64,000 bases of DNA. Origin: an uncultured Hyphomicrobiales bacterium. Lineage in GTDB: Bacteria > Pseudomonadota > Alphaproteobacteria > Rhizobiales > Beijerinckiaceae. Position 1 is the stretch's first letter; each line of letters begins with the position of its first letter. The stretch spans positions 1 to 64,000 of the forward strand of contig CAINED010000031.1 of the NCBI GenBank assembly GCA_903847605.1, read 5' to 3'. Positions 53,879 through 62,913 of the stretch are shown piece by piece. The notes beneath the pieces are model-generated. The model searched no databases, was not told the DNA's origin, and saw nothing but the letters and a program-made list of their open reading frames with translations. The position numbers and the translations under genes are program-made.

Positions 53879-53907
53879 TAATTATCGTCAACAAAGCGGC
53901 AGGTCAA
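53879..53907 (-). promoter_or_regulatory. Candidate ilvB promoter
   Basis: Minus strand TTGACC (53902-53907), then TAATTA (53879-53884) at 17 bp, or GATAAT (53881-53886) at 15 bp. It lies immediately upstream of the leader peptide. Confidence 0.6.
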
Positions 53908-54060
53908 GCAATCTTCAGTTCCGGCGCGATGCGGCTTTGGTCGATGGTTCGGATTTCTCCGGTCAGAACGTCCCGGAAAAACGCAATCCGTGAGATTCCA
54001 TTAACCATAAATAAAGCGTTGCGGTGGCATTCCTGAGCCATAACTTCTTTGGAGATCGAT

Positions 54061-54840
54061 ATGTTTGCGAAATATGTTTGCACCGCCGCGATTTGCCTGA
54101 ACGCCGGTGCCGTCCTTGCGGCAGATCTCCCCTTGCGCCCAACTTTCACGCCCTCGACCACCCCCTTCCCACTGGACCCGCCGTCATGGGCCGGGTTTTA
54201 CGCCGGCGTGCATCTCGGCTACGGCTCCACTCTCGACGACAAGGTCGGCATCCACCACCTCGGCCAGGGCGGCTGGACCGTCCGCAACGTCGGCGGGAAC
54301 CTGACGCCCGGCGGCCTCGCCGGCGGCATTCAGGTCGGCTACAACTGGCAATCGGGCGCAGTCGTCTTCGGCATAGAGGCCGACGGCAGCTGGCTTTCGG
54401 GAAAATCGAGCTTTTCAGGCGTATATCCCGCCCCCATCGGCGGCATCGTGACGACCTCGGCCTCCAAAGGAGCAGCCGCCACACTGCGCACACGCCTCGG
54501 TTACGCCTTCGGCAATGTGCTGCTCTACGGAACCGGCGGCCTGTCGGTCACACAGGTGAAATATATGGTTGCGCCCGCGGGCGGTGTCGCCATGAGCGCA
54601 ACAAACGCGCGCCTGGCCCCGGTCATGGGCGGCGGCGTCGAATATGCTTTCGACAGCAACTGGACGGCGCGCATCGAGGGGCTCTACACCCACCTTGGCG
54701 CCCGGCGGCTGCCCGCGACGGTCGCTCCGGGCGGCCAGGTCACGACCATCGAGACGCAAAGCCACTGGCTGGCCCGCGTCGGGGTGAATTACCGCTTCGG
54801 TGGTGGCGCACCGGCGACGGCGATCGCCGCGAGATTCTGA
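54061..54840 (+). CDS. Omp25/Omp31-type outer-membrane beta-barrel protein (copy 1)
   Basis: 259 residues. A signal peptide (FAKYVCTAAICLNAGAVLA) precedes ADLPLRP and then WAGFYAGVHLGYG, the family start of the barrel. Repeated amphipathic strands end in VNYRFGGG. Such proteins are abundant porin-like surface antigens of Hyphomicrobiales. It shares its outline with the two genes downstream. GGAG lies 8 nt before the ATG at 54061. Confidence 0.9.
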   Translation: MFAKYVCTAAICLNAGAVLAADLPLRPTFTPSTTPFPLDPPSWAGFYAGVHLGYGSTLDDKVGIHHLGQGGWTVRNVGGNLTPGGLAGGIQVGYNWQSGAVVFGIEADGSWLSGKSSFSGVYPAPIGGIVTTSASKGAAATLRTRLGYAFGNVLLYGTGGLSVTQVKYMVAPAGGVAMSATNARLAPVMGGGVEYAFDSNWTARIEGLYTHLGARRLPATVAPGGQVTTIETQSHWLARVGVNYRFGGGAPATAIAARF

Positions 54841-55121
54841 GCTGATTGCGGGTTTCGGCTCGAATCGGCGCAGCCTCGCTTGCGCCCGCTGCGCAGTGCG
54901 TAAACGAAAATTAAACCAAGGCGCGGAAAGTCGCGCTTTCATTGCGCCGCAAACAAATTAATCTGCTATATTTTTCTGTAACTTATCCAATTACCCAAGT
55001 GCGCACGAACAGTTTGCTCCACCCTGTTGCACAATAGCTACAGTTAGCCCGGGAACGCCGTGATAAGTTTCTGATTGAAACGCCTCTTCGCGCCCGAGGC
55101 GCAATCACTGGAGTTCGGACA
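54841..55121 (+). promoter_or_regulatory. Intergenic region with candidate promoter of OMP copy 2
   Basis: 281 bp. TTGCGC (54942-54947) and TATATT (54967-54972) are 19 bp apart, a longer than usual spacing. A leader hairpin CGCCTC/GAGGCG (55081-55101) precedes the GGAG site. No gene is visible. Confidence 0.35.
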
Positions 55122-55871
55122 ATGTTTCTTCGCAAGTTGCTGTTGGCTGGTGTAGCCGGATCTTCGCTGTTCGCCGCTGGGGCGATGGCAGCCGACTTGC
55201 CGGTGCGCGCGCCCGCGCCCGCGCCAGTCATCATGGCTCCGGTATTCACCTGGACAGGCTTCTATGTCGGCGCGAACGTCGGCTACGGTATGGTTCAGGG
55301 TGATCGCGTCGGCATCCGCACCTTCCCTGCCAATGTTTTCGTAAACCCGGTTCAGGGCTCGGTCGACGGAAACGGCGTGTTCGGCGGTATCCAGGCCGGC
55401 TACAATATTCAATACGGTTCAATCGTGTTCGGTCTCGAGGCCGATGCCCAGCTGAGCGGCATTCGCGGCACGGCGACGGGCAACCTCGTCAACACACGCG
55501 CGTCCATCGACTGGTTCGGCACCCTGCGTGGTCGCCTCGGCTATCTCATCACGCCGAACCTGATGATCTACGGCACGGCCGGCGGCGCGATGACGGACGT
55601 GAATTATCGCTGGACCGGCGTTGCCCCGTTCGCTCCGCTGCGCGCCTCCAACGAGCGCTTCGGCTGGACGGCCGGCGGCGGTCTCGAATACGCGGTGAAC
55701 AACAACTGGTCTGTGAAGGGCGAGTACCTCTACGTCAGCACCGGCAAGAACCGCCTCGTGAACGTGGCCCAGACCCATTCGACACTGGAAACACAGAGCT
55801 TCTGGGCGGTGCGCCTCGGCGTGAACTATCGCTTCGGCGGTCCGTCGGGCCCGGTCGTCGCGAAGTATTGA
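55122..55871 (+). CDS. Omp25/Omp31-type outer-membrane beta-barrel protein (copy 2)
   Basis: 249 residues. The signal peptide FLRKLLLAGVAGSSLFAAGAMA and mature ADLPVRAPAPAPVIMAPVFTWTGFYVGANVGYG are typical; the last strand ends VRLGVNYRFGGPSG. A strong terminator follows. It is likely a highly expressed surface protein. Confidence 0.92.
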   Translation: MFLRKLLLAGVAGSSLFAAGAMAADLPVRAPAPAPVIMAPVFTWTGFYVGANVGYGMVQGDRVGIRTFPANVFVNPVQGSVDGNGVFGGIQAGYNIQYGSIVFGLEADAQLSGIRGTATGNLVNTRASIDWFGTLRGRLGYLITPNLMIYGTAGGAMTDVNYRWTGVAPFAPLRASNERFGWTAGGGLEYAVNNNWSVKGEYLYVSTGKNRLVNVAQTHSTLETQSFWAVRLGVNYRFGGPSGPVVAKY

Positions 55872-55895
55872 GATTTCAGGCATCTGCCTGATTTG

Positions 55896-55924
55896 ACCGG
55901 CGGAACTCTGTTCCGCCGGTTTTT
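55896..55924 (+). terminator. Rho-independent terminator after OMP copy 2
   Basis: ACCGGCGGAA and TTCCGCCGGT form a perfect 10-bp stem with a CTCTG loop, followed by TTTTC. Confidence 0.92.
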
Positions 55925-56079
55925 CATTGCGGACACGTTCGCCTCGCCACATTTGGCCGGCCTCATCCCATTCGCGCCGCAATATCATCGATTCATTTCC
56001 GCATGCGGTCCCGATTTGCGCCGCATGCCGCTGGCCTAGTTCTGCCTTCTGGGGTGCATACAGAGAGGCAAAACAAGCC

Positions 56080-56883
56080 ATGGTTTCTTTCCGAAATTTC
56101 GTTCCGGACACGCGAACCACAATCGCGGCAGCGTCCCTTGCGGCAACAGCGATGGCGGCTACCGCAGCGCATTCCGCCGACATTCCTCCCCGCGCGGCAG
56201 CCCTTCCGCCCGCTCCACTCGTGGCCCAATTTCCGGTTTTCACGTGGACCGGCTTCTACCTCGGCGTAAACGCCGGCTGGGCCGGCGGTGCCCGCAACCC
56301 TACGTCGGTCTTCGTTACACCGCCCGGCACAGGCCTTAGCGATATCGGCGGCGGTCGACGCGAGGGCTTCGGCGGCGGCCTGCAGGCCGGCTACAACTGG
56401 CAGGTCGGCAATCTCGTCGTCGGCATCGAGACGGACATACAGGCGCTTGTTTCAGGCAATCGCCGTCTCGGCCCGGCGACGCTCCCCGATGGCACGATCG
56501 CAACCGGGCGTGGCTCCGGCGCCTGGTACGGCACGCTGCGTCCGCGCGTCGGCTATGCCTTCGACCGCACCCTTCTCTACGTGACCGGCGGCCTTGCCTA
56601 TGGCGGTGGCAAACATTCCATCGCCACCATCGATGGCGCGGGCAACACGGCGGCGTTGCGCTCGGATAACATCCGCACGGGCTGGGCGCTCGGCGGCGGC
56701 GCGGAATATGCCTTTTCGCGCAACTGGTCGGCGAAGCTCGAATATCAATATGTCAATCTGGGCGCCGAGCGGATGACCGGCGGGGTCTTCACACCCGCGG
56801 GGGTTGCGACGGGCGCTACGGTCTCATCGCGTCACGAGAACAAGTTTCATACGGTCAAGGCCGGCCTGAACTACAGATTCTGA
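56080..56883 (+). CDS. Omp25/Omp31-type outer-membrane beta-barrel protein (copy 3)
   Basis: 267 residues. A long signal region (RTTIAAASLAATAMAATAAHSA) precedes FPVFTWTGFYLGVNAGWAGG. The barrel ends KAGLNYRF. The start at 56080 has a GAGAGG upstream; the longer frame is rejected. It is the third tandem copy. Confidence 0.9.
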   Translation: MVSFRNFVPDTRTTIAAASLAATAMAATAAHSADIPPRAAALPPAPLVAQFPVFTWTGFYLGVNAGWAGGARNPTSVFVTPPGTGLSDIGGGRREGFGGGLQAGYNWQVGNLVVGIETDIQALVSGNRRLGPATLPDGTIATGRGSGAWYGTLRPRVGYAFDRTLLYVTGGLAYGGGKHSIATIDGAGNTAALRSDNIRTGWALGGGAEYAFSRNWSAKLEYQYVNLGAERMTGGVFTPAGVATGATVSSRHENKFHTVKAGLNYRF

Positions 56884-56894
56884 CGCATGCAAAT

Positions 56895-56928
56895 ACGGCG
56901 CGGCGGTATCGTCTCGCTGCGCCGTTTC
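56895..56928 (+). terminator. Candidate terminator between OMP copy 3 and the convergent gene
   Basis: ACGGCGC (56895-56901) and GCGCCGT (56919-56925) form a 7-bp stem with a 17-nt loop, followed by TTT. It is located between two convergent genes. Confidence 0.5.
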
Positions 56929-56942
56929 AACTCTCGAGCGAA

Positions 56943-57563
56943 TTATTGCAGGCCCTGCTGGCCGAACGGCGACAGCAACATTCCGTTGCCGGTCCCGACC
57001 GACACTCCGACGCCAACCGAAAGCTTGTTCGTGATGGCGTAGTTGAATCCCGCATTCACGCTCGTGAAACTCTGCGTCGGATAGAGCTGCTGCGGCAGAA
57101 CGCTCACCGTGCTGCCGGGTATCTGGAAGCCCTGCGCGCCAATCGGATTTGCGACGCTGGCGCTGACGCCGAGATAGTGCTTGAACCTGCCCATGTCGTA
57201 GCCGAACCTGAATTGCGTCGAAGAAAACTCCACACCGTTAAACGAACTGCGGTTGAAGAAGGCCGGCTCGTAGCCGCTGCTGCTTCTGAAATCGACGAAG
57301 AAATTATTGCCGAGCTTCTGGCGATAACCAGAATGGTTCACCAGACCGCCCCAGGCCGCCACGCCGGAATTGGTGAAGGAATAGAATTGCGCGCCTTCGC
57401 CCAAATCCTTCCAGATGTTCTGGGACGAAGAAAACGCCGCCGGGTTTTGCGCGAAAGCGGGCAGCGAAGCCGTCGAAAGCGTTTGCGCCGCTGCACACTG
57501 GGCAGCGGCGCACAGGCCGACAAGAAGGCCTGCCCCGGCACACAAACAGATGTTCGCTCTCAT
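56943..57563 (-). CDS. Secreted or outer-membrane beta-rich protein
   Basis: 206 residues. A signal peptide (ICLCAGAGLLVGLCAAAQCAAAQ) is followed by a beta-rich sequence with alternating hydrophobic residues (AQFYSFTNSGVAAWGGLV, TQFRFGYDMGRFKHYLGVSASV, TSVNAGFNYAITNKLSVGVGVSVG), as expected for a small barrel. The function is unknown. It converges with the outer-membrane gene at 56080. Confidence 0.7.
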   Translation of the reverse strand: MRANICLCAGAGLLVGLCAAAQCAAAQTLSTASLPAFAQNPAAFSSSQNIWKDLGEGAQFYSFTNSGVAAWGGLVNHSGYRQKLGNNFFVDFRSSSGYEPAFFNRSSFNGVEFSSTQFRFGYDMGRFKHYLGVSASVANPIGAQGFQIPGSTVSVLPQQLYPTQSFTSVNAGFNYAITNKLSVGVGVSVGTGNGMLLSPFGQQGLQ

Positions 57564-57654
57564 GGGGACAAATTAGCAGATTTTCCGTCCCCCGGCAAAA
57601 CCCCGGGGGAACCTGCACACTGATCAAGTTTGCATCCGGGATGATCGCGCCCGC

Positions 57655-59019
57655 TTATTTTGCGCCAAGCAAGGCCTCGACCTCGAGCAATACGAATTCG
57701 TTGTCGTCAGCCTTGTTGGGATCGCGGCTGGAAGAAAACGGCAGGTTGTTGTCGTTACCGACGATGATGTGCCGGCCATCGACGATATCCACATTTTCGA
57801 TGGTGAAGAACGGAAAGGTCAGCACACCGCCGTTCAGGGGCTTGCGCGCGATCTTGCGCGGATCCTGAATTTTCATCAGGTCGATGAAACCGATCTTGCG
57901 CACCGCGCCGCCGGCATTCCCATCGTTCATTTCGATCTTGACGATACGTTTGAACTTCGCAAGGTCATGAAAACAATCGGGCGCACGCTTTCCTTCCGGG
58001 CACGCTCTATCAGGCGTGCCTTCGCCGTTGTCGCGTTCGATGATCAGACCTGTCGTTGCGTCGATCATATTGAAATCGCCAATTGCCGTTGCGCCCGCTT
58101 CAAGCGGAAACTTCCAGTGCCGGCCCGTCCATTTTTCTTCGGCGACCGAAAACTCGAGAATGCGCAGAACGGTCTTGCCATCCAGCTTTTCCCAGTCTTT
58201 GGCCGCGGCGTCCCAGAGCGAACCTTCGAGCAATCCGTACAGGAACTTGCCGTCCGCAGACGCCGCGAAACCTTCATAACCGCGCGAGCGGCCGAGATTG
58301 ACCATGGGAAGGGTCGCACCCGGATTGGGCGATACGACGCGAAAATGGTCGGGTGACATGACCGGCTTGCCATCGGCCATCGTTTCGAAAACGGCCTCAA
58401 CCTTGCCGTTCATGTCCGTGCGGATGAGATAAGGACCGAATTCTTCCCCGATCCATATCTTGTTGCCGACGATCTGAAACCCCTCCGGATCGAAATCGGC
58501 GCCAGTAAGATAGCGCTTGTCCGTACCTTCATGGACGATGCGGAAAGGAACTTTCTTGTCGGGATCATGCAGGAACACGGTCTTGAGCGTCTCGATCCCG
58601 CCTTTGTCCCAGTCGATCCGGATGTTGCGCAGAAAGAGCATCGCATCCGGTGAATTGGCCTTCGACCCGAATCCATTATCGGAAATGGCCCAGAATGTTC
58701 CATCGGCCATCCGCTTGATGCCCGAATGGCCCTGAATGGGCTGGCCCTTGAAAGGAAGTTTGAGGCCTGTTGGCCGCCCGTTGGAAAACCCTTCCACGGT
58801 TTCAGGCGCTTCGACGCGAATACCTGTCGTGAACTTCCCGGACAGTCGCAAGTCCGCCGGCGCATCGACAGGCGCATCCATGAAGGTGCCGGCGGGAAGC
58901 ACAGCATGGCCAGCAAGCCGGGCAGGAAATTCCTGCTGCTGGGCCAGCGCAGCGCCATAGGACAGAATTGCGCAAAAACAGGAAAGACCTGTAGCGGCCA
59001 ATGATTTTGTCAGGGTCAC
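57655..59019 (-). CDS. Esterase-like activity of phytase family protein
   Basis: 454 residues with signal peptide (SLAATGLSCFCAILSYGAALAQ). Blocks such as PIQGHSGIKRMADGTFWAISDNGFGSK and DFDPEGFQIVGNKIWIGEEFGPYLIR match the secreted phytase-like esterase domain. It probably acts in the periplasm on phosphate esters, but homologues are poorly studied. The start is a GTG at 59019 with GGAGG at good spacing. Confidence 0.85.
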   Translation of the reverse strand: MTLTKSLAATGLSCFCAILSYGAALAQQQEFPARLAGHAVLPAGTFMDAPVDAPADLRLSGKFTTGIRVEAPETVEGFSNGRPTGLKLPFKGQPIQGHSGIKRMADGTFWAISDNGFGSKANSPDAMLFLRNIRIDWDKGGIETLKTVFLHDPDKKVPFRIVHEGTDKRYLTGADFDPEGFQIVGNKIWIGEEFGPYLIRTDMNGKVEAVFETMADGKPVMSPDHFRVVSPNPGATLPMVNLGRSRGYEGFAASADGKFLYGLLEGSLWDAAAKDWEKLDGKTVLRILEFSVAEEKWTGRHWKFPLEAGATAIGDFNMIDATTGLIIERDNGEGTPDRACPEGKRAPDCFHDLAKFKRIVKIEMNDGNAGGAVRKIGFIDLMKIQDPRKIARKPLNGGVLTFPFFTIENVDIVDGRHIIVGNDNNLPFSSSRDPNKADDNEFVLLEVEALLGAK

Positions 59020-59118
59020 GTTTCGCCTCCTGCGGATGATGCAGGAGAAAGGAGCACATTTCGCTATGAAACTACGGTGACGGATTTCCTTCGAAACACT
59101 GATATCCTCGCTCTTTCA

Positions 59119-60432
59119 TCAGCTCGCGACAACGGACGGCGGGCGCGCCAGAAGATCCCGCCCCCTTTTCCCGACAGCCTCCACCACGCCATAGTTTTCC
59201 TGCGTGATGCGTCCGGCCGTGAGTTCGCCTAGCGCCCAGTCGAGATGCATGTCGAGATCGCGCTCCAGCGTCACGCGCTTTGGCCCGTCGGCTTCGGGAA
59301 TCTCGCGAACCGACGCCAGCATCTGCGAAACGTGCTGTGAAAATTCGTCCCGATCGCCGCGCGAGGTGCGCGCGCGCCCGACGCCCCAGGCGACGAGCGA
59401 TGCCAGAAGGCTGGCAAGAATGCCGCCATAATAAATGAAATATTCGAAGCGATCGAACAGCGTAAGTTGCTCACCGCTGAAATATGTCGCCGCGCCGGGA
59501 TGCACCGGCAATAATTGCGTCTTGTCTTCCGTATCGGGCGCCTCGATCTGCGCCGCCGCCGGCAAGGCCTCGGCGAGCACGGACTTCTTGGTCACGACGA
59601 TGCGCGCAATGTCACCGGCGAGCGAATTGCTCATCGTGCTGGACGCAATCAAGCGCAGCGAGAGAGCAACGGTGTTGACAGTGTCTTCGGGGATCGCGGG
59701 ATTGCCGCTGATCGCGCCGCGAGGAACTTCCATCGTCTCGAGTTGCGGCAGCTTTTTCACGATGGCGCTGGCTTCGCCTATGTCGAGAAGCGACGGCGGC
59801 TTGCGCATGACCTTGCGCATGGAGCCTGCAACTTCGGCGATGACGCCGGTGACGCTGGCAGGACCGACGACAAAGGCGGCTACGACGCGCTTTTGACGAA
59901 CGGCCTGCCCGACTTCGCCAGGCGGAACCACAACGCGCGTGATGCTCGTGCGCGGAATCGCATAGTAGTCGAGCATTTGATCGAGCAGAGCTTCGTTCTG
60001 CTTCTGCATCGGCCCTGCGGGAATGGCGATGGCGCGCTTGGCGATATCCGCGAATTTTTCAATCGTGGAGTCGGGCGGCAGAACCAGCGTCATTGCATCG
60101 CGCCGGACGATGGCGATGGTTTGCCCTTTCGTGCGCGGCGCGAGATCGCTGCGCGCGATCATCAAATCGATCGTACCTGCGTCCAAAGCCTTCGCCGCAG
60201 CTTCGGGATCGTCGAAATTCACCTGCCGGAAACGCATGCGCCAGCGCTCCGCGCCGATCAGCGGCGCGAGCGCGGTCATGAATTTTTGCGCCTCGCCCTG
60301 GTCGCCGCCGATGGCGACGCGCAATTGCAGACGCGGCGCAACCATGTGCGAAGTGACCCACACCGCGGAACACACGATCAGTACGATCATCGCGAGGTAG
60401 AACAGGGCGCGTCTGACTTTGCTTCGCTTCAT
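59119..60432 (-). CDS. TAXI-family binding protein anchored by two membrane segments
   Basis: 437 residues. A membrane segment near residues 9-31 (LFYLAMIVLIVCSAVWVT), a TAXI-type domain (LQLRVAIGGDQGEAQKFM, then DAGTIDLMIAR and GQTIAIVRRDAMTLV) and a second segment near 330-355 (YFIYYGGILASLLASLVAWG) are followed by a cytoplasmic helical tail. TAXI proteins serve TRAP transporters; none is adjacent. The gene lies 78 bp downstream of the CbiM-like gene on the same strand. Confidence 0.82.
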   Translation of the reverse strand: MKRSKVRRALFYLAMIVLIVCSAVWVTSHMVAPRLQLRVAIGGDQGEAQKFMTALAPLIGAERWRMRFRQVNFDDPEAAAKALDAGTIDLMIARSDLAPRTKGQTIAIVRRDAMTLVLPPDSTIEKFADIAKRAIAIPAGPMQKQNEALLDQMLDYYAIPRTSITRVVVPPGEVGQAVRQKRVVAAFVVGPASVTGVIAEVAGSMRKVMRKPPSLLDIGEASAIVKKLPQLETMEVPRGAISGNPAIPEDTVNTVALSLRLIASSTMSNSLAGDIARIVVTKKSVLAEALPAAAQIEAPDTEDKTQLLPVHPGAATYFSGEQLTLFDRFEYFIYYGGILASLLASLVAWGVGRARTSRGDRDEFSQHVSQMLASVREIPEADGPKRVTLERDLDMHLDWALGELTAGRITQENYGVVEAVGKRGRDLLARPPSVVAS

Positions 60433-60510
60433 CGTTCCCTTGGCGTCTGGCCAACTGGCGCCGGCTCCTGGCGAACCGGCCCCGCAGAGAAAATGGAACC
60501 GTCAGCCGCG

Positions 60511-61158
60511 TCACGCAATATGCAGACGCCTGACATTTGTGAGATTTGCAATGGTCTCGCGATTGCCAGCCAGCGCCAGCAGTTTGACCGTGCAAAAGGT
60601 CATCACGGCTTCCGCAGCAAAAACCGGGAGATAATAGGCTGCCCAGCGAGCCCAGTCGGCAAGCGGCGCGGGTTGGTTGGAAATCAGCAGCCAGAAGCCG
60701 ACCATGGCGACGACGCCGGCATAATAGGTGACATCGAGACGGAAGACGCGCGCCAGCGTAAACCGCTCGGCGAGATCGCCGCTCAGCCTTTTGCCGAAGG
60801 TCATGTGCATGGCGACGAGCGGCAACATCAGCGACAGCGAATTGATCCCCCAATGCAGGAGATCGCGCTGTTCGAACAGCAGCGCCTGCAGGAAAAGTCC
60901 AACGCCAAAGCCGAGCAGCGCCGGCACGAAGCCAAAGATCAGATAAACGCCGGTCGCGCCGATGATATGCAACTCGGAAGGTCCTACCGGCTGATGCCAT
61001 ATCTGCATCAGGATCGAGAAGACGGCGCCCGCAAGCAACGTCTTCGCCAGCACGAAGGGGCGCAGCAGTTGCCGCGCCTGTGTCGCCATCAGTCCTGCCG
61101 CGGCGACATGCGCGGCATTCGTGCGGAGCGGTTCGACGATTCCGATTTCGATATGCAT
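60511..61158 (-). CDS. CbiM-like energy-coupling-factor permease (S component)
   Basis: 215 residues, about five to six membrane segments. MHIEIGIVEP at the N-terminus matches the metal-binding start (Met-His) of CbiM/NikM proteins that import cobalt or nickel, though the rest diverges. The start at 61158 is chosen for this motif; the longer frame is low complexity. No CbiQ or CbiO genes are adjacent, so a shared ECF module would be required. Confidence 0.8.
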   Translation of the reverse strand: MHIEIGIVEPLRTNAAHVAAAGLMATQARQLLRPFVLAKTLLAGAVFSILMQIWHQPVGPSELHIIGATGVYLIFGFVPALLGFGVGLFLQALLFEQRDLLHWGINSLSLMLPLVAMHMTFGKRLSGDLAERFTLARVFRLDVTYYAGVVAMVGFWLLISNQPAPLADWARWAAYYLPVFAAEAVMTFCTVKLLALAGNRETIANLTNVRRLHIA

Positions 61159-61187
61159 GCTCGGCCCTCCTCTATCCTTGCTTCTTG

Positions 61188-62891
61188 CTATATGCCTTCG
61201 CGCCAGACGATCTTGCCGCCGATCATCGTCATCAGCGCGCGTGTGTCGCGCAGTTCCGCCGGCGGAATGTTGAGCAGGTCTTTCGAGACCGCCACGAGAT
61301 CGGCCAGTTTGCCGGCTTCGATCGAACCGCGATCCTTTTCGACCCCCAACACGATGGCATTGTTGATCGTGTACAGCGTGAGCGCCTCGCGCGCTGTGAT
61401 CGCCTGTTCCGGTCCGAGCGCATAACCGTTGAGAGTCATGCGCGTCGTCATCCACCACATGGATTGAAACGGATCGAAAGGCACAACCGGCCCGTCCGAT
61501 CCGCCGCCAACCATGATCTTGGCGTCGAGGAGCTTGCGGATGGGAATGGCGTAGGCGGCCCGTTCGTCTCCCCACCAGCGCCTCTGGTTATGACCCAGCA
61601 GCACCGGATGATCCTGCGCCGTGGCCATGATGCCAAGTTCCGACATCTTCGCGATGGCTGCATCGGTCGGCAGGAAAATGTGCATGATGCTCCAGCGCAG
61701 ATCGCGGATCTTTTTCGCGCCCGCTGCGCGCTCATAGGCTCGAACGATCACGTCGATCGTCTCGTCCCCGACGGCGTGCGTCTGCGCCTGCAATCCGTTC
61801 TCTGCGACGAGCTTCAGGGCTTCAACCCATTCGTCCTCGCCGCCCGGCGGCAACAGGAGAACGCCGCGATAATCCTTGTCAGGCTGTTCGCCCGGCACGA
61901 TGCGATAGGGTTCGCGCAACCGCGCGCCTTCGATTCCGCCGTCGAGAGGAAACTTGAAACCGTCGAAGCGCAACATGTCGTCATTACGGAACGATTTGAA
62001 GGCGAGCCCCTTGCGCACTTCGTCAGGCGTGATGGCCCGATAGAGAATATGTGTGCGCACAGTGAGGTCGCCCGAAGCGCGCAGCCGCTCGTAAAGCGCG
62101 ATATTCGGTTCGCCTATTCCCGGCTCGACGACGCTGACGATGCCAAGGGAATTGAGCAGCTTCATCTGCTGCTTCAAGAGTTCCGCGAAGCGCTCCGGCG
62201 GCGGAGGCTTGGGGCCGACACGGCGAACGAAATAGGCGGCCGCTTCCAGCAATACGCCGGTCGCCTCGCCATTGGCGGGATCGCGCACGATCACGCCGCC
62301 CGGCGGATTTTTCGTTTCCTTCGTGACACCTGCCCGTTCCAGCGCCTTCGTATTCGTCGCGACGACATGCCCGCCGCGCGGAATGAGAACGGGATGATCG
62401 GGGGAAACGACATCGAGTTCGTAGCGTGTCGGCAACCGGCCTTCCTTCAGCAGGCTTTCATGCCATCCTGAAGATGCGACGACCCATTCTCCCGCAGGGG
62501 TCTGCTTTGCGCGTTCGCCGATGAGCCTCTGCACATCGGCGATCGAACGTGCGCCCAGCAATTGAACCGCGGGCAGATTGGTCGCTGCGAACGACTGGTG
62601 AAGATGCGAGTCGATGAGCCCGGGCACGATGGTGCGTCCGCCGAGATCGATGACTTGCGTCTGCGGCCCCGCCTGTTTCATCACGCTGGCTTCATCGCCC
62701 ACCGCAACGAAGCGTCCATCGCGTATCGCGACGGCGCGCGCGACCGAAAAGTTCCTGTCGACCGTATAGATATTCGCATTGCGCAAAATTGTATCGGCAG
62801 TCTGCGCAGTGGCTGCGCCTGCAGCCAGACACAATCCTGCGACAAGACCTGCACGCAGCGAAGTGCGAGCCCAAATATGGAATTCATGCAT
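61188..62891 (-). CDS. Exported amidohydrolase, YtcJ-like
   Basis: 567 residues. A signal peptide (LRAGLVAGLCLAAGAATAQ) precedes ILRNANIYTVDRNFSVARAVAIRDGRFVAVG and VPGLIDSHLHQSF (metal His pair). Later blocks include QTHAVGDETIDVIVRAYE and MVGGGSDGPVVPFDPF. The YtcJ group acts on N-substituted amides or similar. The start at 62891 gives MHEFHIW. Confidence 0.88.
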   Translation of the reverse strand: MHEFHIWARTSLRAGLVAGLCLAAGAATAQTADTILRNANIYTVDRNFSVARAVAIRDGRFVAVGDEASVMKQAGPQTQVIDLGGRTIVPGLIDSHLHQSFAATNLPAVQLLGARSIADVQRLIGERAKQTPAGEWVVASSGWHESLLKEGRLPTRYELDVVSPDHPVLIPRGGHVVATNTKALERAGVTKETKNPPGGVIVRDPANGEATGVLLEAAAYFVRRVGPKPPPPERFAELLKQQMKLLNSLGIVSVVEPGIGEPNIALYERLRASGDLTVRTHILYRAITPDEVRKGLAFKSFRNDDMLRFDGFKFPLDGGIEGARLREPYRIVPGEQPDKDYRGVLLLPPGGEDEWVEALKLVAENGLQAQTHAVGDETIDVIVRAYERAAGAKKIRDLRWSIMHIFLPTDAAIAKMSELGIMATAQDHPVLLGHNQRRWWGDERAAYAIPIRKLLDAKIMVGGGSDGPVVPFDPFQSMWWMTTRMTLNGYALGPEQAITAREALTLYTINNAIVLGVEKDRGSIEAGKLADLVAVSKDLLNIPPAELRDTRALMTMIGGKIVWREGI

Positions 62892-62913
62892 GGCTTTCGC
62901 CTTTCGGCTGCAA

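Noticed and set aside
59515-61425. 636-residue open frame on the plus strand
   Set aside because: Antisense to the TAXI and CbiM-like genes, with skewed composition and no domain; a shadow.
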